A stretch of DNA of 64,000 bases from Spirodela intermedia (lineage: Eukaryota; Streptophyta; Magnoliopsida; Alismatales; Araceae), in NCBI GenBank assembly GCA_902729315.2, contig LR746267.1, positions 9,366,924 to 9,430,923 on the forward strand, written 5' to 3'. Below, piece after piece: positions 49,109 to 61,911 of the stretch. The position numbers and the translations under genes are program-made. Each line of letters begins with the position of its first letter. Position 1 is the stretch's first letter. The notes under the pieces were generated by a model. That model made no database searches, was not told where the DNA came from, and was given only the letters and a program-made list of their open reading frames with translations.

Positions 49109-52100
49109 ATGAGGAGGTTTTTCTCTTTTCGGTCTTCTTCATCCAGTGAGGGGAAAGAGAATCCAGTGCCGTCGGTTACCAACGATGAGAACGTTTTCTG
49201 GGAGGCCAACAGGGAGAATTTTCCCAGAAATGCAATTGGGGCGGAGATCCGAAGCAAGTCTCCGACTTCCAAGGCTTCCGACAGTCCACATCTGAGGAGA
49301 AGCCTGTCGTTCTCTTCTTCGACCCCTTATAGCAGGGAGATCGAGGGGAGGTGTAACTCGTATAGGAATCTAAGTGGATCCCTATCTGACTACAGCAATA
49401 TCCCGCATCAGTCGGTTGAAAGCCCAATTCGGTAAGCCGTTTCCTTTCGTCTGGATTTTCACTTGCTTTCTATCTTCCGCGAATTTCTGACTTCTGCCCT
49501 ATTTTCTATTTTCTTGTCCCTTCTTGGGGTGGATGGTTTCCTCTTGTTAACACCTGTTCTATAATTCCCATATCTAAGCATTGGTGTTATCAAATATGAT
49601 CTGCCTGATTTATTAATGTTTTCCTCTTCATACTTCATTCTCATTCTGGTACAAGCAACTCCATGGGTATCGATTTCAACGAACGTCCCCATTTTTGTTT
49701 CCATCCTCGATCAAATGAGATAAACGGATCACTTAATAGAGTATGTACCTACCTATCAATTGATTGACAGCCTGAGCAATGATAGCAGATCAACCCATGG
49801 AATGGTAGCCAGTTACCTGTCGAGTATTTACTGAAAGCATTTTATTTCGATATTGACCTGTTCGGAACAGGATCTATATACTACCATAGCATGGATTTTT
49901 CCCATCTTTCTGAGTAAATATTTATTTTTGGCTTCTTACTACGTTTACAAGAGATTGTTACACTTTTCTTGCGCTACACTTAAAAAATTTCCTCCCAATG
50001 CTACTTGCAGAGCCGTCAGTTCTCTTAGCCACCTAGAGCTGAAGCGGAATAGAGAATTTTTCCACGTTATCTAAAACGTAGCTTTGTATCTTTGCCTCAT
50101 AATATAAATGCGATTAAATTCAGACATAAACTCCGGTTTTGGATCACTAAACAGAGATCTTCTCGTATTCTTTTCATTGGGTGTCTAGTTATATCTGGCT
50201 TGAGATTAAAAATTCCATAAGAGATAACACTGTTGAAATTTCGATATTTTCTCGTTCAGCGATTAATGAAATAACCCGTTTTCTCTGTTTAATATGAGCA
50301 AGTTTTTTGAGGTACTTGTCATTTTCTCCCAATGTAAGCATTTCTTACCTCATTATTTTCTCATCTTCCTCTCCTTCAGCAATCTTCCTCCTACTCCAGA
50401 AAAGTTTCGCATATCCCAAAGATATGGACAGGAAACATCCTGCAAGGTTCATGGACAGGAAACATCTTCCAGAAGTCAGCATTGCTCACCCGTTAACTCA
50501 CCTCACAGCTCCCCAGTGCCATTAAGATGCAGATCCTCCAGGGTAACACAGAGGTTGGACATAAAGAGTATTCCTCATCTCTGTATTGAAGAGGGGCAAA
50601 ACGGGAAAAAATCTAGAGATGGTTCACACCCTCCCTTTATTGGAAATTATGGTCATTTGGCTGAAAAAAGAATACATCCCAATTCTGGGCGGCCACCAAA
50701 AAGTCAATACACAACACCACTTGCGACATCTGTAGATGAAAATCTGTGCTCCCTTTCATTTAGAGAGGCAAAGGATGGCAACAATAGTTTATCCTCCCGG
50801 GACGAGATGGGAAGCGATTTTGGGCATGTGTCACCCAATAAACCTGCAAGGAAGTTCAGTGAGAGGGAATCTTCTACATTCCATGGAAAAGCGAAGGTGA
50901 ATTTTCTGGATAATGAATCTCAGACCACAACCACTGTTGAAGATATATATGAGGATACCTCAAACAGCCTAGAACAAAAGTGTTCTTTGTCTGATCATAT
51001 TTCTCTTGATAATATTTTGGATAGATATTCTGCAGATGAAGCTTTAAGTCACCGAGGACAAGGACATTCGTCATGGGATGATTCTACGGCCCCTAGACAT
51101 GACTCTTTTCACTTTTTGGGAATGCGTGATGATCATTTTGATGCTGATCTACTCATGAAATTAAATGATGTGGAGGAACAGGTTAAAGCAGTAGCAGAAC
51201 TAGCTGATCCTGACGAGATTTGGAGTGGCAGATTATCCACGTCTGGATTGGTGCATATGCTTAGAAGCATGGCTGAGGAAAGAAGGAACCTGGCTTCTGA
51301 GTTATCTCTTCAACTGCGATGTCGCATCTCTGAGAGGTCTTCCACAAGAGAAGCTCTGAATCAGGCAAAGAGAGATTTAGACACAAGAACAAGGAGGCTG
51401 GAAAGGGAGAAGGATGAGCTTCAGTCTAGTCTGGAGAAAGAGTTGGACAGAAGGTCAAGTGATTGGTCATTCAAGCTCGAGAAGTTCCAGGCAGAGGAGC
51501 AGAGGCTACGGGAACGGGTGAGAGAGCTGGCCGAGCAGAATGTCTCTATCCAAAGAGAAGTTTCCTGCCTTAGTGGAAAAAAAATGGAGGCACAGGATCA
51601 TATAATGAATCTGGAGTCGAAATTGAATGGGGTGACAATTAGGCTAGAGGAAATGAGAAGTGAGAATGCCACGCTGCATGAAGCCTTATCTGACTTGCAA
51701 GAGCAATTTAACACAGCAAAAGCCGATGAGGAATGCATCAAAAGAAGCTATAAAGAGACAGACATGGAAGCCAAAGAATTGATGAAAACCATCGCAAAAC
51801 TACAGATTGTTTGCAGTGAACAAGAGAAAACCATCACTGGTTTGAGGCAGGGCTACATCGAACCGACTGGTAAGCAGCCCGAGGATCTTGTGAGGACGCT
51901 GAAAGTGGAGCACGTTAGACTGGCGGGTGTTGAGCAGACATTGAGAAAAGAAATCGAATCACTCAGAATTGAAGTGGACTCGCTGAAGCATGAAAAGACT
52001 TTTTTGTTGGGACGTCTAAGATCCGCTGGAAGTAGCTGCTCCTCTTTCTATAGGATAGATCAAGAGCTGCATTCCCAGATGGAGTGCTTACAGAATGAAG

Positions 52101-53127
52101 CCTTCTCTCTGCTTGATGATGGTGATGACCTTTGTGATAAGTTGCTTAAGGTCGCAAGTAATAAGCGATATGATCATGGGACTGTTGCTCTCCATGGATC
52201 TGATGGATATTCAGTCGCAGAACATAACATGAAGCTTCAGAGTCTGAGAAGGGCAGTAAAGAAATTTAAAGGAAGACTGCAATCAATGTCTACAACCCTG
52301 GATCAGAGGTCAAGGTTGGGTGGCTTGGAGTCTCAGCCCCATAAGACAGAGACTGGCATATCCATCCCACATGATGATACACTGAGAGAGGTAAGAATGA
52401 TATTTACGAGGAAGAACAGCTTTTTGCTTACACTCTCTCATTACTCGTATGTTTTAATTTTCGTTTGACGTTTGACACCGATTTTAGGATTCGATGGAAC
52501 TCATGCTGAAGGCAGAGACCCTGATTACCGCTTTATTACGAGAAAAACTGCTCCATAGAGAACTGGAACTGGAGCGACTGCAATCCGAGCTAGGATCTTC
52601 AGTGAGGGGAAAGGAAACCTTGCAGTCTGAGATCATCAGGCTGCAGGATCATGCTTCGTGTCTCACGCACGAGATGAAAGACGTGGAACATCAGGTGCGT
52701 GTTAAGACCTCCTAGGTGACCTTACCCTTCAGCATATAATGTGCCATTAATTTGGAAATAATGCGTATAAGTCTCTGCCCTTAATGTGAAAATAAGGTGT
52801 GCCCCAGTGGAGACATAAATCTACTCGATTTATGCGTTATATGGCAATTTTTAGGTTCGGAAGAAGGAGGAGAGCATCAGTAGGCTCCAGCATGATCTTG
52901 AAGAGTGCACCAAGGAGCTTATGGTGGGGAGGGAGATGCTACCAAGGGTATCTGAGGAGAGAGACCGTCTATGGGAGGAACTGAAGCAGTCAAGAGAGAC
53001 CAACATGTTCATTGATTACGAGCTCAAGACCCTGAAGAAGAAGATCGAGGCTCTTGAAGAGGAGATTCTCATGAAAGAGGGGCAGATCACCATTCTGAGG
53101 GACAGCATGGGGAAGCAAATCCTCTGA
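49109..53127 (+). CDS. Long plant coiled-coil protein, At2g39300/At3g55060-like family
   Basis: Exons 49109-49431, 50380-52390, 52488-52694 and 52855-53127 encode 937 aa. The N-terminus MRRFFSFRSSSSSEGKENP and a Ser/Pro-rich region with LRRSLSFSSST, then PPTPEKFRISQRYGQE, precede a long acidic/basic coiled coil from about residue 380 on. Conserved blocks recalled from the family are SGRLSTSGLVHMLRSMAEER, TRRLEREKDELQSSLEKELD, RRSSDWSFKLEKFQAEEQRL, RERVRELAEQNVSIQREVS, KAETLITALLREKL and the C-terminus LMKEGQITILRDSMGK. Relatives are annotated only as myosin-heavy-chain-like, USO1-like or CENP-E-like proteins, and the biochemical role is not known to me. No catalytic domain is visible. It is a complete gene with normal splice sites. 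Confidence 0.9.
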
Positions 53128-53231
53128 TCTCCTTCTTGAGGGAGGAATTGGGTTTGGAATGAGCTTGCCATCTCGCAACATTTTTTGCAGAAATAACCAA
53201 GACTGGCTCCTGCATTCTTTTTATGGGAAAT

Positions 53232-53372
53232 TGAGCGCAATTTCCTTAGTTCTTCGTGTGAAGTCAGGTTGATGCCAGGTCAACCCTGTCTGACCCACGT
53301 CAGACAGGGATAAAACCTGTCTGAGCGCAATTTCCTTAGTTCTTCGTGTGAAGACAGGTTGATGTCAGGTCT
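53232..53372 (+). repeat. Two ~50-bp direct repeats flanking a perfect 11-bp-stem hairpin
   Basis: A unit beginning TGAGCGCAATTTCCTTAG and ending CAGGTTGATG(C/T)CAGGTC occurs at about 53232-53282 and 53322-53372 with two or three differences. Between them, CCCTGTCTGAC (53284-53294) and GTCAGACAGGG (53299-53309) form a stem with loop CCAC. Confidence 0.9.
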
Positions 53373-53419
53373 CCAATTTTACTGTCACACTAACTCTCAA
53401 TAATAATAGAACCCAGTGT

Positions 53420-53422
<3 letters not shown>

Positions 53423-53454
<32 letters not shown>
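53423..53454 (+). repeat. (TC)16 microsatellite
   Basis: A pure 32-nt run about 300 bp past the coiled-coil gene's stop codon. Confidence 0.95.
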
Positions 53455-53457
<3 letters not shown>

Positions 53458-54000
53458 GGGGCAGGGAGGGATGTCTACTTGATCCACTCCACTATATGTT
53501 AATATTGGAATAAACCATTATTTCCACCAAGGTATTAAATGGTAAATCGCCCAGAGGATAAAGGAATAAAATTTGGTGGGCCAAAGTCCGCGGGGATGAG
53601 TTGAGAGAAGTCAATGGCGGCTGCAATCCGAGGTCTATCACATGTTTGACCTTTGGGTTTTCTCTTTCCTGCTCGAAGACCGTCAGCACTCACAGAGCTC
53701 TGGAGAGAGAGAGACTTGGGAAGAATTGAAGCTGTTCGTTCCTTAATCTTCTGATTATCGAACATTTTTCACCTTATTGATCCTTCGGGTAAGAAAACCC
53801 AATTATGATCTTGAAAAGATTTAAATCAAAACAATCTCTCTGTTTTTATTGAAGAATGCTTCGAATCCAGCACTCGTAATGAATAGAAGATGGAAAGAAT
53901 ATGTGAAATCGGGGATCATCATCGATAATCTCACACTTGTAGACGAAGCAATTCCAATATCGGGGAGGACACTCATCATCCACCTCTCCCCCTCCTCAGA

Positions 54001-55325
54001 TCAGATGTAGGAGGCGCAGGGTTTCAGAAACCAGAAGAGGTCCAAGGTTTTGGATCCAGAGCTTGCAGGCGAATGGGTCATCCCGTTATCGACTCCGCCG
54101 TCATCATCATCGTCGTCAATATCTATCTCGACCATTTCTCTGAGTATCCCCTGGATCTGATAAGAAAGTTTTTGATTCGAATGTAAGGCCGTAGACCTGG
54201 TTGGTGCAGCGAGTCGACGAAGGGGAAGAAAGGTACTTACCGGCGGTACAGACTTGACGGAGGCGGCGGCGGTGGCGGTGGCGGCGGTTTTCTTTTGGGA
54301 GGCCAGAGGAGAAGCAAACCGTTGCGGAGTTGGGGGGCAAGATCTGACCTCTTGCAGCAATCCCAGTTTCACCCCCTCTTTCATGGGCTCTGGTGGTGGA
54401 ATTCTGAGATTCTCCATCCCCTCCTTCCTGCTGTTAGAGAAGCAATTCCAGGGCGAATTAGGAGATTTCGAAGGTTCCGATGATCGAGGGAAAGGGAGAT
54501 CTTTCAATGGAGAGGGTGAGCAGTGATGGGAGCGCACCAGGTGTTCCTCTCCTTCTTTTGCTCCCGGAGAACCGGAAGGGATCCGTCTACCTCCTCTACC
54601 TTCCCGTCGATCTTTCTCTCCCCGAGCGTATTCGTCGCATCTTGATGTTCCTCGCCGCTGTGACCTCCGTTGCGATCCCTCCGGGGCATTGCCAGCTTCT
54701 TGATCTCATTGCAGAACTCCGAGATCTGGGTCAGAATCTCCTTCTTGGGAAATAGGTTCCTCGCCGGGAGGCTCAACGGCGGCGGCTCCTGCCGTTCGGC
54801 GCTTGACTTGATCGTCTCCTTAAGGAGAATCTTCGCAGTCGCCCGGTCGGGGGTCGCCGGGCAGAGGTTGGGGTCCTGGTTCTCGAGATCCTCCCGCGAC
54901 TTCTTCGTCTTCCCCGGCAGCTTGGATTTGGGGGATTCCCCTGCGGGAGGGAGCGGGGCGCCTCTCCTCTTCAGGTTCGCATCCCTGATGAACGAGGAGA
55001 TAGAGATCAATATTCAGATCAATTGCAGAAGGACACGTCTTCCTCTAGATTCATCGAGGAAGAGAAGATTGAACCTCAGAATGCTGTTCTTGTTGAAGTT
55101 TCTCTCGCCCAGCGGCGAGGTGAAAGTCTTCCCGACCTTCACCGGCACGAAAGAAGAAGAAGAAGACAGCAAGCCCTCGTCAGCGAGGATCAGAAGAGAA
55201 ACAAGAAACTAGGAAAGGAATCGAGTGGCGGGGGCTACCTTGCGTTGATCTCCGGTCGGGGAAGGTCTCAGGTGAAGGAAATCCTCGGCCGTCTTCGGAT
55301 GCCTGCAATCTGGAGCAAGGAGGAG

Positions 55326-55399
<74 letters not shown>

Positions 55400-55612
55400 A
55401 GAAGTCGTTTCTTCTAGAGAGAAAAGAGAGGAGAGGGAGTGGCCCTCACCTGGGCGGCAGAACCAGGCCTCGTCTTTTGGCACGGAGGAGGGAGAGAAGC
55501 TCTTAGGAGAAGGAGAGAAGTCAACCCATTTGGGGGCGTCGAAGTGCTCGTAGAGGTCGTCCTTCACGAACCGCCATTCCAGTCTATTCCAGTCTATATC
55601 CGCCGGCTCCAT
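54001..55612 (-). CDS. Plant-specific protein of unknown function with C-terminal FWFLKPC motif
   Basis: Exons with firm junctions: 55450-55612, 55239-55309, 55075-55136, an exon starting at 54984, and the last exon 54001-54150. The start MEPADIDWNRLEWRFVKDD runs into HFDAPKWVDF and DEAWFCRPDCRHPKTAEDF, a block shared with other plant proteins I remember only as uncharacterised. Further blocks are RDANLKRRG, ARNLFPKKEILTQISEFCNE and, late, CPPTPQRFASP. A run of Asp precedes LDLFWFLKPCASYI. The frame changes near 54440-54540, where a further intron is needed. Candidate signals are a donor at CTG/GTGCGC (about 54538) and an acceptor after TCTCTAACAG or AACAGCAG (about 54440), but this junction is not resolved. 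The last intron (54151-54240) is a multiple of 3 and open, so its retention would also be in frame. Serine- and basic-rich; no enzyme domain seen. Confidence 0.8.
55329..55395 (+). repeat. (GA)33 microsatellite in intron 1 of the FWFLKPC gene
   Basis: A pure 67-nt run; CT on the gene's sense strand. Confidence 0.96.
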
Positions 55613-56422
55613 TGGCGGCGCCTCTAGTTGCAGCGGCTCCCCCCTGGTCTCCTCTCACGGCAGCGGAAGTGAAAGAGAGAACGCAGTCTGTTCAGAGAGA
55701 TAAAGATAGAGAAGAAGAAGCAGAAGAGCAGACACAGAGAGAGAGACGTTAGGTGGTGGCGGCGAGGGGGTTCTGACCGAGTAGTCGACCGTTGAGGCGA
55801 GCGACGGGGGGGGGGTGGGCGGTGGAAGCCATGAATTTTTTGACCGTTGGAGATCCGCTAATTCTTCCGGGCCGTTTCTCTTGTGACGGTTAGCCCAGCC
55901 CAATAAAAACCTTGCCATTAATGGGCCGGACCAAACCATTGACATTCCTGGTGTGGTTGGCCTTCTTTAACGTACCACGGTTCCGTCCAAGTCAATGGAA
56001 ATCCTCAAAAGTCCCGGCGTTGACTGGGCTCTAGCTTGCGCATAGGTTCTCAGATGTCGGCAGAAGCTGAAGTCTTGTCACATTAGGAAGCTAGGTTACA
56101 ACACGAGGGCTCCACATTTATTGACAAACTGGTTTGAGAGAGTCGGGCCAACACATAGGCCGTAGAAAGCTGACTCCCCATATGAGCTGGCACGAATGAA
56201 AGTCAGCGCAGAGCCTACCTCAGTGTCTCCACATGGAAAACCTCTGAAATTGGACAAAGCCCACTTAGGCATTGGGCCCTAGATTCTCACACGAGTGACA
56301 GGAGCTGCAACGCTAGCCACGTCGCATCCGGCGACTGCTGACTGAGCTGCGTTCACACGCTTGAGTCCTAGTTCAACGTGGAGAGTAGATACTCTTCCAT
56401 ATCGGCCCCTTCTTCTTGGTGC

Positions 56423-56430
56423 TATAAATA
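56423..56430 (+). promoter_or_regulatory. TATA box of extensin-like gene copy 1
   Basis: TATAAATA about 93 bp before the start codon, a normal distance for a plant core promoter with a short leader. Confidence 0.75.
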
Positions 56431-56522
56431 GATACGCAGGGCTCGGAGGTGGTGCAACAACCCACGACGGGGATAGCTAGATCTTCTTCTCTTCCTGTTC
56501 GGGAGGATCTTGGAGGTCGGAG

Positions 56523-57095
56523 ATGGCGGCCTCAGCCATGACGGGGCTCACTGTTGCGGTGGTCTTCTTCCACCTGTTAACCACCGCCGCGGCTATCGAC
56601 CTGTTACCACCCATCTTCGGAGGCCACCCGCCGCCACCTGGCAACCCTTATCTGCCACCACAACCACCAAGGGGGCCTCCCTACAATAACCCTCCCCCCC
56701 CTTCCCCTTCGCCGCCGCCTCCCTATTATAACCCGCCCCCCACTCACCCTTCGCCGCCGCCTCCTTCCCCCCCGCGACCGTCGCCGCCGCCTCCCTACTA
56801 TAACCCGCCCCCCACTCACCCTTCGCCGCCGCCTCCTTCCCCACCGCGACCGTCGCCGCCGCCTCCCTACTATAACCCGCCCCCCACTCACCCTTCGCCG
56901 CCGCCTCCTTCCCCACCGCGACCGTCGCCGCCGCCTCCCTACTATAACCCGCCCCCCACTTACCCTTCGCCACCACCTCCTTCCCCACCGCCACCGTCTC
57001 CGCCGCCACCACGCTACTCGCCACCTACGTACCCGCCACCCACCCCATTGCGGTCGCCTCCACCCCCATCATACTACAAGCCTCCTTCGAAGTAA
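56523..57095 (+). CDS. Extensin-like hydroxyproline-rich cell-wall protein (copy 1)
   Basis: Secreted structural wall protein, 190 aa, single coding exon. Residues 1-24 (MAASAMTGLTVAVVFFHLLTT...) form a signal peptide. The mature part is almost entirely Pro, Ser, Tyr, Asn, Thr and His. SPPPP motifs, the substrate for prolyl hydroxylation and arabinosylation in extensins, alternate with PPPPYYNPPPTHPSPPPP. Four 24-residue units are encoded by 72-bp DNA repeats starting near 56724, 56796, 56868 and 56940; one unit replaces THP with TYP. YY pairs could allow tyrosine cross-links. The C-terminus is SYYKPPSK. A 3'-UTR intron is likely (57129-57243, GTAAGT to GCAG). AATAAA signals are at 57292 and 57433. 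An identical protein is encoded at 62539-63111. Confidence 0.93.
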   Translation: MAASAMTGLTVAVVFFHLLTTAAAIDLLPPIFGGHPPPPGNPYLPPQPPRGPPYNNPPPPSPSPPPPYYNPPPTHPSPPPPSPPRPSPPPPYYNPPPTHPSPPPPSPPRPSPPPPYYNPPPTHPSPPPPSPPRPSPPPPYYNPPPTYPSPPPPSPPPPSPPPPRYSPPTYPPPTPLRSPPPPSYYKPPSK

Positions 57096-57128
57096 CTAGA
57101 TTTAGGATCCAAAGGCTCCGCGGAAATC

Positions 57129-57243
57129 GTAAGTCCATCCTGACCCGCTGAATCTTCTCATGCATGCGTAAATATTTCCGTGAAAAACAAAGTAACACCA
57201 GCATAGCAGTCCTCACATCTAAATATTCTACTTGTCATTGCAG
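57129..57243 (+). other. Probable 3'-UTR intron of extensin-like copy 1
   Basis: The donor ATC/GTAAGT lies 33 nt after the stop codon and the acceptor TCATTGCAG is 115 nt on; an AATAAA follows at 57292. Inferred from splice signals only. The same structure sits at 63145-63259 in copy 2. Confidence 0.5.
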
Positions 57244-57984
57244 CACTCGACAGGGAGACCCGGAGAACGAATGATTCAGCTTGCTTCTTATAATAAAGCT
57301 GTCGAAAAGAGCCCGCTACAAAACCCTGATGTGCCTTTGCAAGTCTAGAGAGAGAAAGAGCTCGGGCACTATCTGGTAGACAGTGTACTGTTAGGCTTCA
57401 TCAATGTTTTACGTAATGTATGCGTTTATATGAATAAAGGCTGTGTTCTGGAGGAAAGCAGTGACCGAGTGAGAGAAAGCTAGCGAGCTTCTCTCATTGC
57501 TCCATGGTTGGTCATCCCGGCTGAAATCCCTCTGTTCCAGCTATCTTGTCCACGTCAATCTAAACACCAATCACTTGCGTACACATATGCAGGCCAGTCC
57601 TATAGAAAAGATTTCACGGTACTCAGTGGACGAGCAAACCTAATACAATCGAAATAAATTTGGGGTGCATCCAGGGCAGATGAAACTGCCGGTCGTGCGA
57701 GTGCTACAGAAGTTTTTCATGACAAGACACCCGCAAAGAAATCTTATCTGATTTCGAGAATGAATGCCAAACACATCGAAGCATCAATTATTCGTTGGAT
57801 GTAAAAATAAATTAAATTAATTAAAGCTTTTAAAAAGGGTTCTAGAAGTCAATGAGCATCACCATACCGAGTGGCACTAGAGCCAAGGTTAGGCCATTTT
57901 TTGTCTACTTCGGGCCTGAAAGTCTCTCACCTAAGAAGAGAATAAGTACGGTGGGCCATACGTCTTTCCGTTTCCTCTCTCTAT

Positions 57985-60125
57985 CTCTCTCTCGTTCTCT
58001 CTCTCCAGTCGGTGCATGCACATAGGCCCGACTGGGCGTATAATGGTTGACTCCTAGCGGAGACCGGTCGTCGTAAATGAGAAGATTTCAACTCGATTGT
58101 CACCGTAAAGGAAGATCCACATTGATAAAGGACGGCAAATTTATAACCCTGAAATCTTTTACAGCTAGGGCATGAAATTCCATTTGACTCGACTTTACAG
58201 GTTGAAAATCATATTATATCATATTTCGCTGAAATGGGATCATCTGGAATTGTATTCGAGACGATGCCGACTGGTCAGACGGGTGGGTTTCGAAGTTGGT
58301 AGTCGCTCTCTGGTCTCGTTCTAGTGTCACCAGTTCATGGGGACGTCAAAAGAAACCATGTCGAATGTCGACGGAATCATCGCCGGATGACAAGGGGTGT
58401 CGATGGGTCAGACAAGTCAAAACTCTATTTAAGGTATATTAACTACTTCAGAAGCCTGATCTGTATTGATTTAACATTCTTCTCATATTCTGATATGAGT
58501 CTAGCTCTGACTGGCGATATGGGTCTTTCTTGTAAAATTTTGAACCTGTTTCCCAGCTGTTAATCCAGAAGCTCATGACCACGTTGCCGGAGTTCTAATT
58601 TTCCATCCCTTGACCGGTTAGCAGGGCGACCATGAGTGCGCTTAGAAAAATAATATCTTCTCGGTCCTTCTGCGGACTAACCTCGTCACGTCGATTGGAA
58701 GAATGAAGGCCGCTACCATGTCAACTTACCAGTTGTCGTTTGTCCTTGTTTCACTTGGAGTATCCCGTGGACGAAACCCTTCCGACAGGAATGGAGAGAA
58801 AAACATGGGCGCGTCCAAAAGATGCGGCAGAAGAAACAGAGGGAAGCCCTAGTTTTTCTCCAGATAACAGCGACGTTCGCCAAAGCCTAGTCGGTCTCAT
58901 CTCTGCTCCTCCCTCCCTCCTCTTAGTCTTAGCCAGAGCTTGGGATGACCTTCGACGTCGGAGTTGAAGTGAACCTCCGACCATCCTCCCTAGGCCAGAG
59001 CGGGAAGAAAACCGGGGTAGCGAACGGCCAACATTGTGTTCTCCACCCAGATAAAAACAAAAGGTTGGTGGTGTTAGTCGTTAATGCAAAACATAGGAGA
59101 ATCATTTAATGTTTTTGTCTTTATTAGGTTATTCTTTTTTCTTTATTCGGGCAAAAGGTGACAGCTTGTTCTGTATTTATTAGTTTATTAGACATTTATG
59201 TAGCATATAAATAATCTCTCTCTCTCTCTCTCCTTGCGGTGCAATGGTTTTTTTATATGCGAAATCCCTCTTTTTCCTACTCTACTCTCTCCCCATTCAT
59301 TCTAAAAAATCTATCATTTATCTCAAAAAATCGTCCTCATTTTTCCTATAGGTGGTCCACCTGGGAGACGAGAAGTTCTGGACAATGCAACTGTATGAGA
59401 TTATCTGCAGATGGTGACAAGGAATCAGGGGAAGAAGATGATAGGCAAGACGTCCGCAAGTTGAGAAGATAATTATAATCCCACCTACCCTTGGCTCTAA
59501 CTCTATTCGTTTATTTTTTTCATCTTTCAGTCTATAGTATATTTCTTAAATCCATTGATTACTCGAATGGAGATACTCAAAGTTATTATCTTTTGAATGA
59601 TTGTTTTGGAAATATAGATTATCGACAATTCACCAATCAATGCAATGGTTCAGCCCACTGTTAGTGAGTTTTGCTGCTAGACGATATGATTGAGTAGGCC
59701 ATCATCATTCGTTTGGGTTTGCGGTTTGGGCTGTAGATTAGACATGTTTAACTGGATCCATAGAAAAGATGATGATAATTGGATAAATACGAATGTCTCA
59801 ATTTGATCATGCTCTAGCTCTTGAGGAATTTAGAACCTTCCTGCATTCCAATATCAAATTATGCCGTTCAAATCTCGTCAAAGAAGCGGGTCTTGAGATT
59901 AAAAATCGGCCGCCTATTTTTCTTTTTACGAATGTGCCTTCTCGGAATTCAAGATACCATCATCATAATAGAATCACCATTGGACTCTCTCAAAGGTACC
60001 CATGAACATAAAGGACATCATCCTTATGACCTCTCAATATATATGGAGACCGTTGTGTGATAAAGTTAGAGCCCACAAGGATGTTTCCCAAGGGGTCATT
60101 GATATAGGCAACTTGTGCTATGAGC
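57985..60125. other. Gene-poor spacer between the two extensin-like copies, left part
   Basis: Holds short CT runs (about 57978-58009 and 59215-59232) and scattered short open frames, for example 58740-58967, none with a recognisable domain. I see nothing I can call a gene. Confidence 0.55.
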
Positions 60126-60964
<839 letters not shown>

Positions 60965-60965
<1 letters not shown>

Positions 60966-61911
60966 GATATAATATTTCTCACTTACGATAACCCTTGATG
61001 AGGACGTTAGAACAAACGATTACTCGATGATGAGGATGAAGGGAAGAGGGATAGTAGAGAGGGAGCTAGGGGAGAACAAGTCGAGATGATTGTGGTATCG
61101 TCTGTGAGAGGAGCTCTTGTAGAGGGACCAAGTTTGTGATGGTCAGTCTCTAAGTGTCTCCTCGGAGAGATGGCTTCAAAATACCTGCCTACTCTGTTCT
61201 ATGGGATAACATTCAATTTATAATGTATTCTAAGGCGTCGGGCTATTTTGACATCTTGGTGGTCTTGACGTCTCCCCTCGTTCGTCTGTTTTATCGCTGA
61301 CGAGGTGCCATCTTCTCCTGATGGCAGTCATTATTGCCTCCAACGAGGATGTCATGGGGAGGAGAGTATCTCATCAATACTTCCCCCTAGTACTTCTATC
61401 TTGTCCGCAAGTTGAAATTTTGGAAACTGTTGGTGAATGCCCTGTGCTGACACCGAAGTATTCTTAGAAGTCAAGATGTACTTTCATTGGATTAGAACCT
61501 CGAGTCTGTGAGGCTCGTGGCAACTGTTAAGCACCTCTAACAAGGTTTTCAACTGTTAAGCACCTCGAGTGTGCCCAATTAAGATTTTCATCTGTTGGGA
61601 GAGGCGCGGGAGCACTATGGAGCTCTAGCCCGTGGGGTTTCTTCAATTATGACATGTGGAAGATTGGGTGGATGGTTGCTGATGCTAAGAAATCGAGGTG
61701 ATATGCCACTGATCCAGTTCGTTGGAGTATTGCCAACGGTCCGTAATAGCGCTGAGCTTCTCGTAATGTCTTTGAGCGAGACTCTGTCAGTACCACTGAA
61801 GGTGAATGTAAACAAGATCATCAACGACAAATTCTAGTTCCCGAATCTTCCTATCTACCAAGACCTTCATTCGAGCTTAAGCACATCCGAGGTGAAGCTT
61901 TAGTTAGCCCA
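60965..61911. other. Gene-poor spacer, right part
   Basis: Between the polypurine tract and duplication copy 2. It contains only short open frames on both strands (for example 61595-61837) with no recognised family; possibly old retroelement DNA, not supported further. Confidence 0.5.

Larger units (their letters stand above)
53128..54000. other. 3' intergenic region between the coiled-coil gene and the FWFLKPC gene
   Basis: Converging 3' ends. It includes the repeat/hairpin cluster at 53232-53372 and a CT tract. No gene is seen. Confidence 0.6.
55896..57984 (+). repeat. Direct segmental duplication, copy 1
   Basis: Matches 61912-64000 at a fixed offset of 6016 bp. By eye I found one difference: T at 55940 against C at 61956. 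Both copies are preceded by GTTAGCCC, with a 2-nt indel at the left junction. The true right end is unknown because copy 2 is cut by the window edge. Confidence 0.95.

Noticed and set aside
56593-57024. 143-codon minus-strand ORF antisense to the extensin-like gene (also at 62609-63040)
   Set aside because: Shadow of the proline-rich repeats; the Ala/Gly/Glu repeat pattern follows from the antisense codons.
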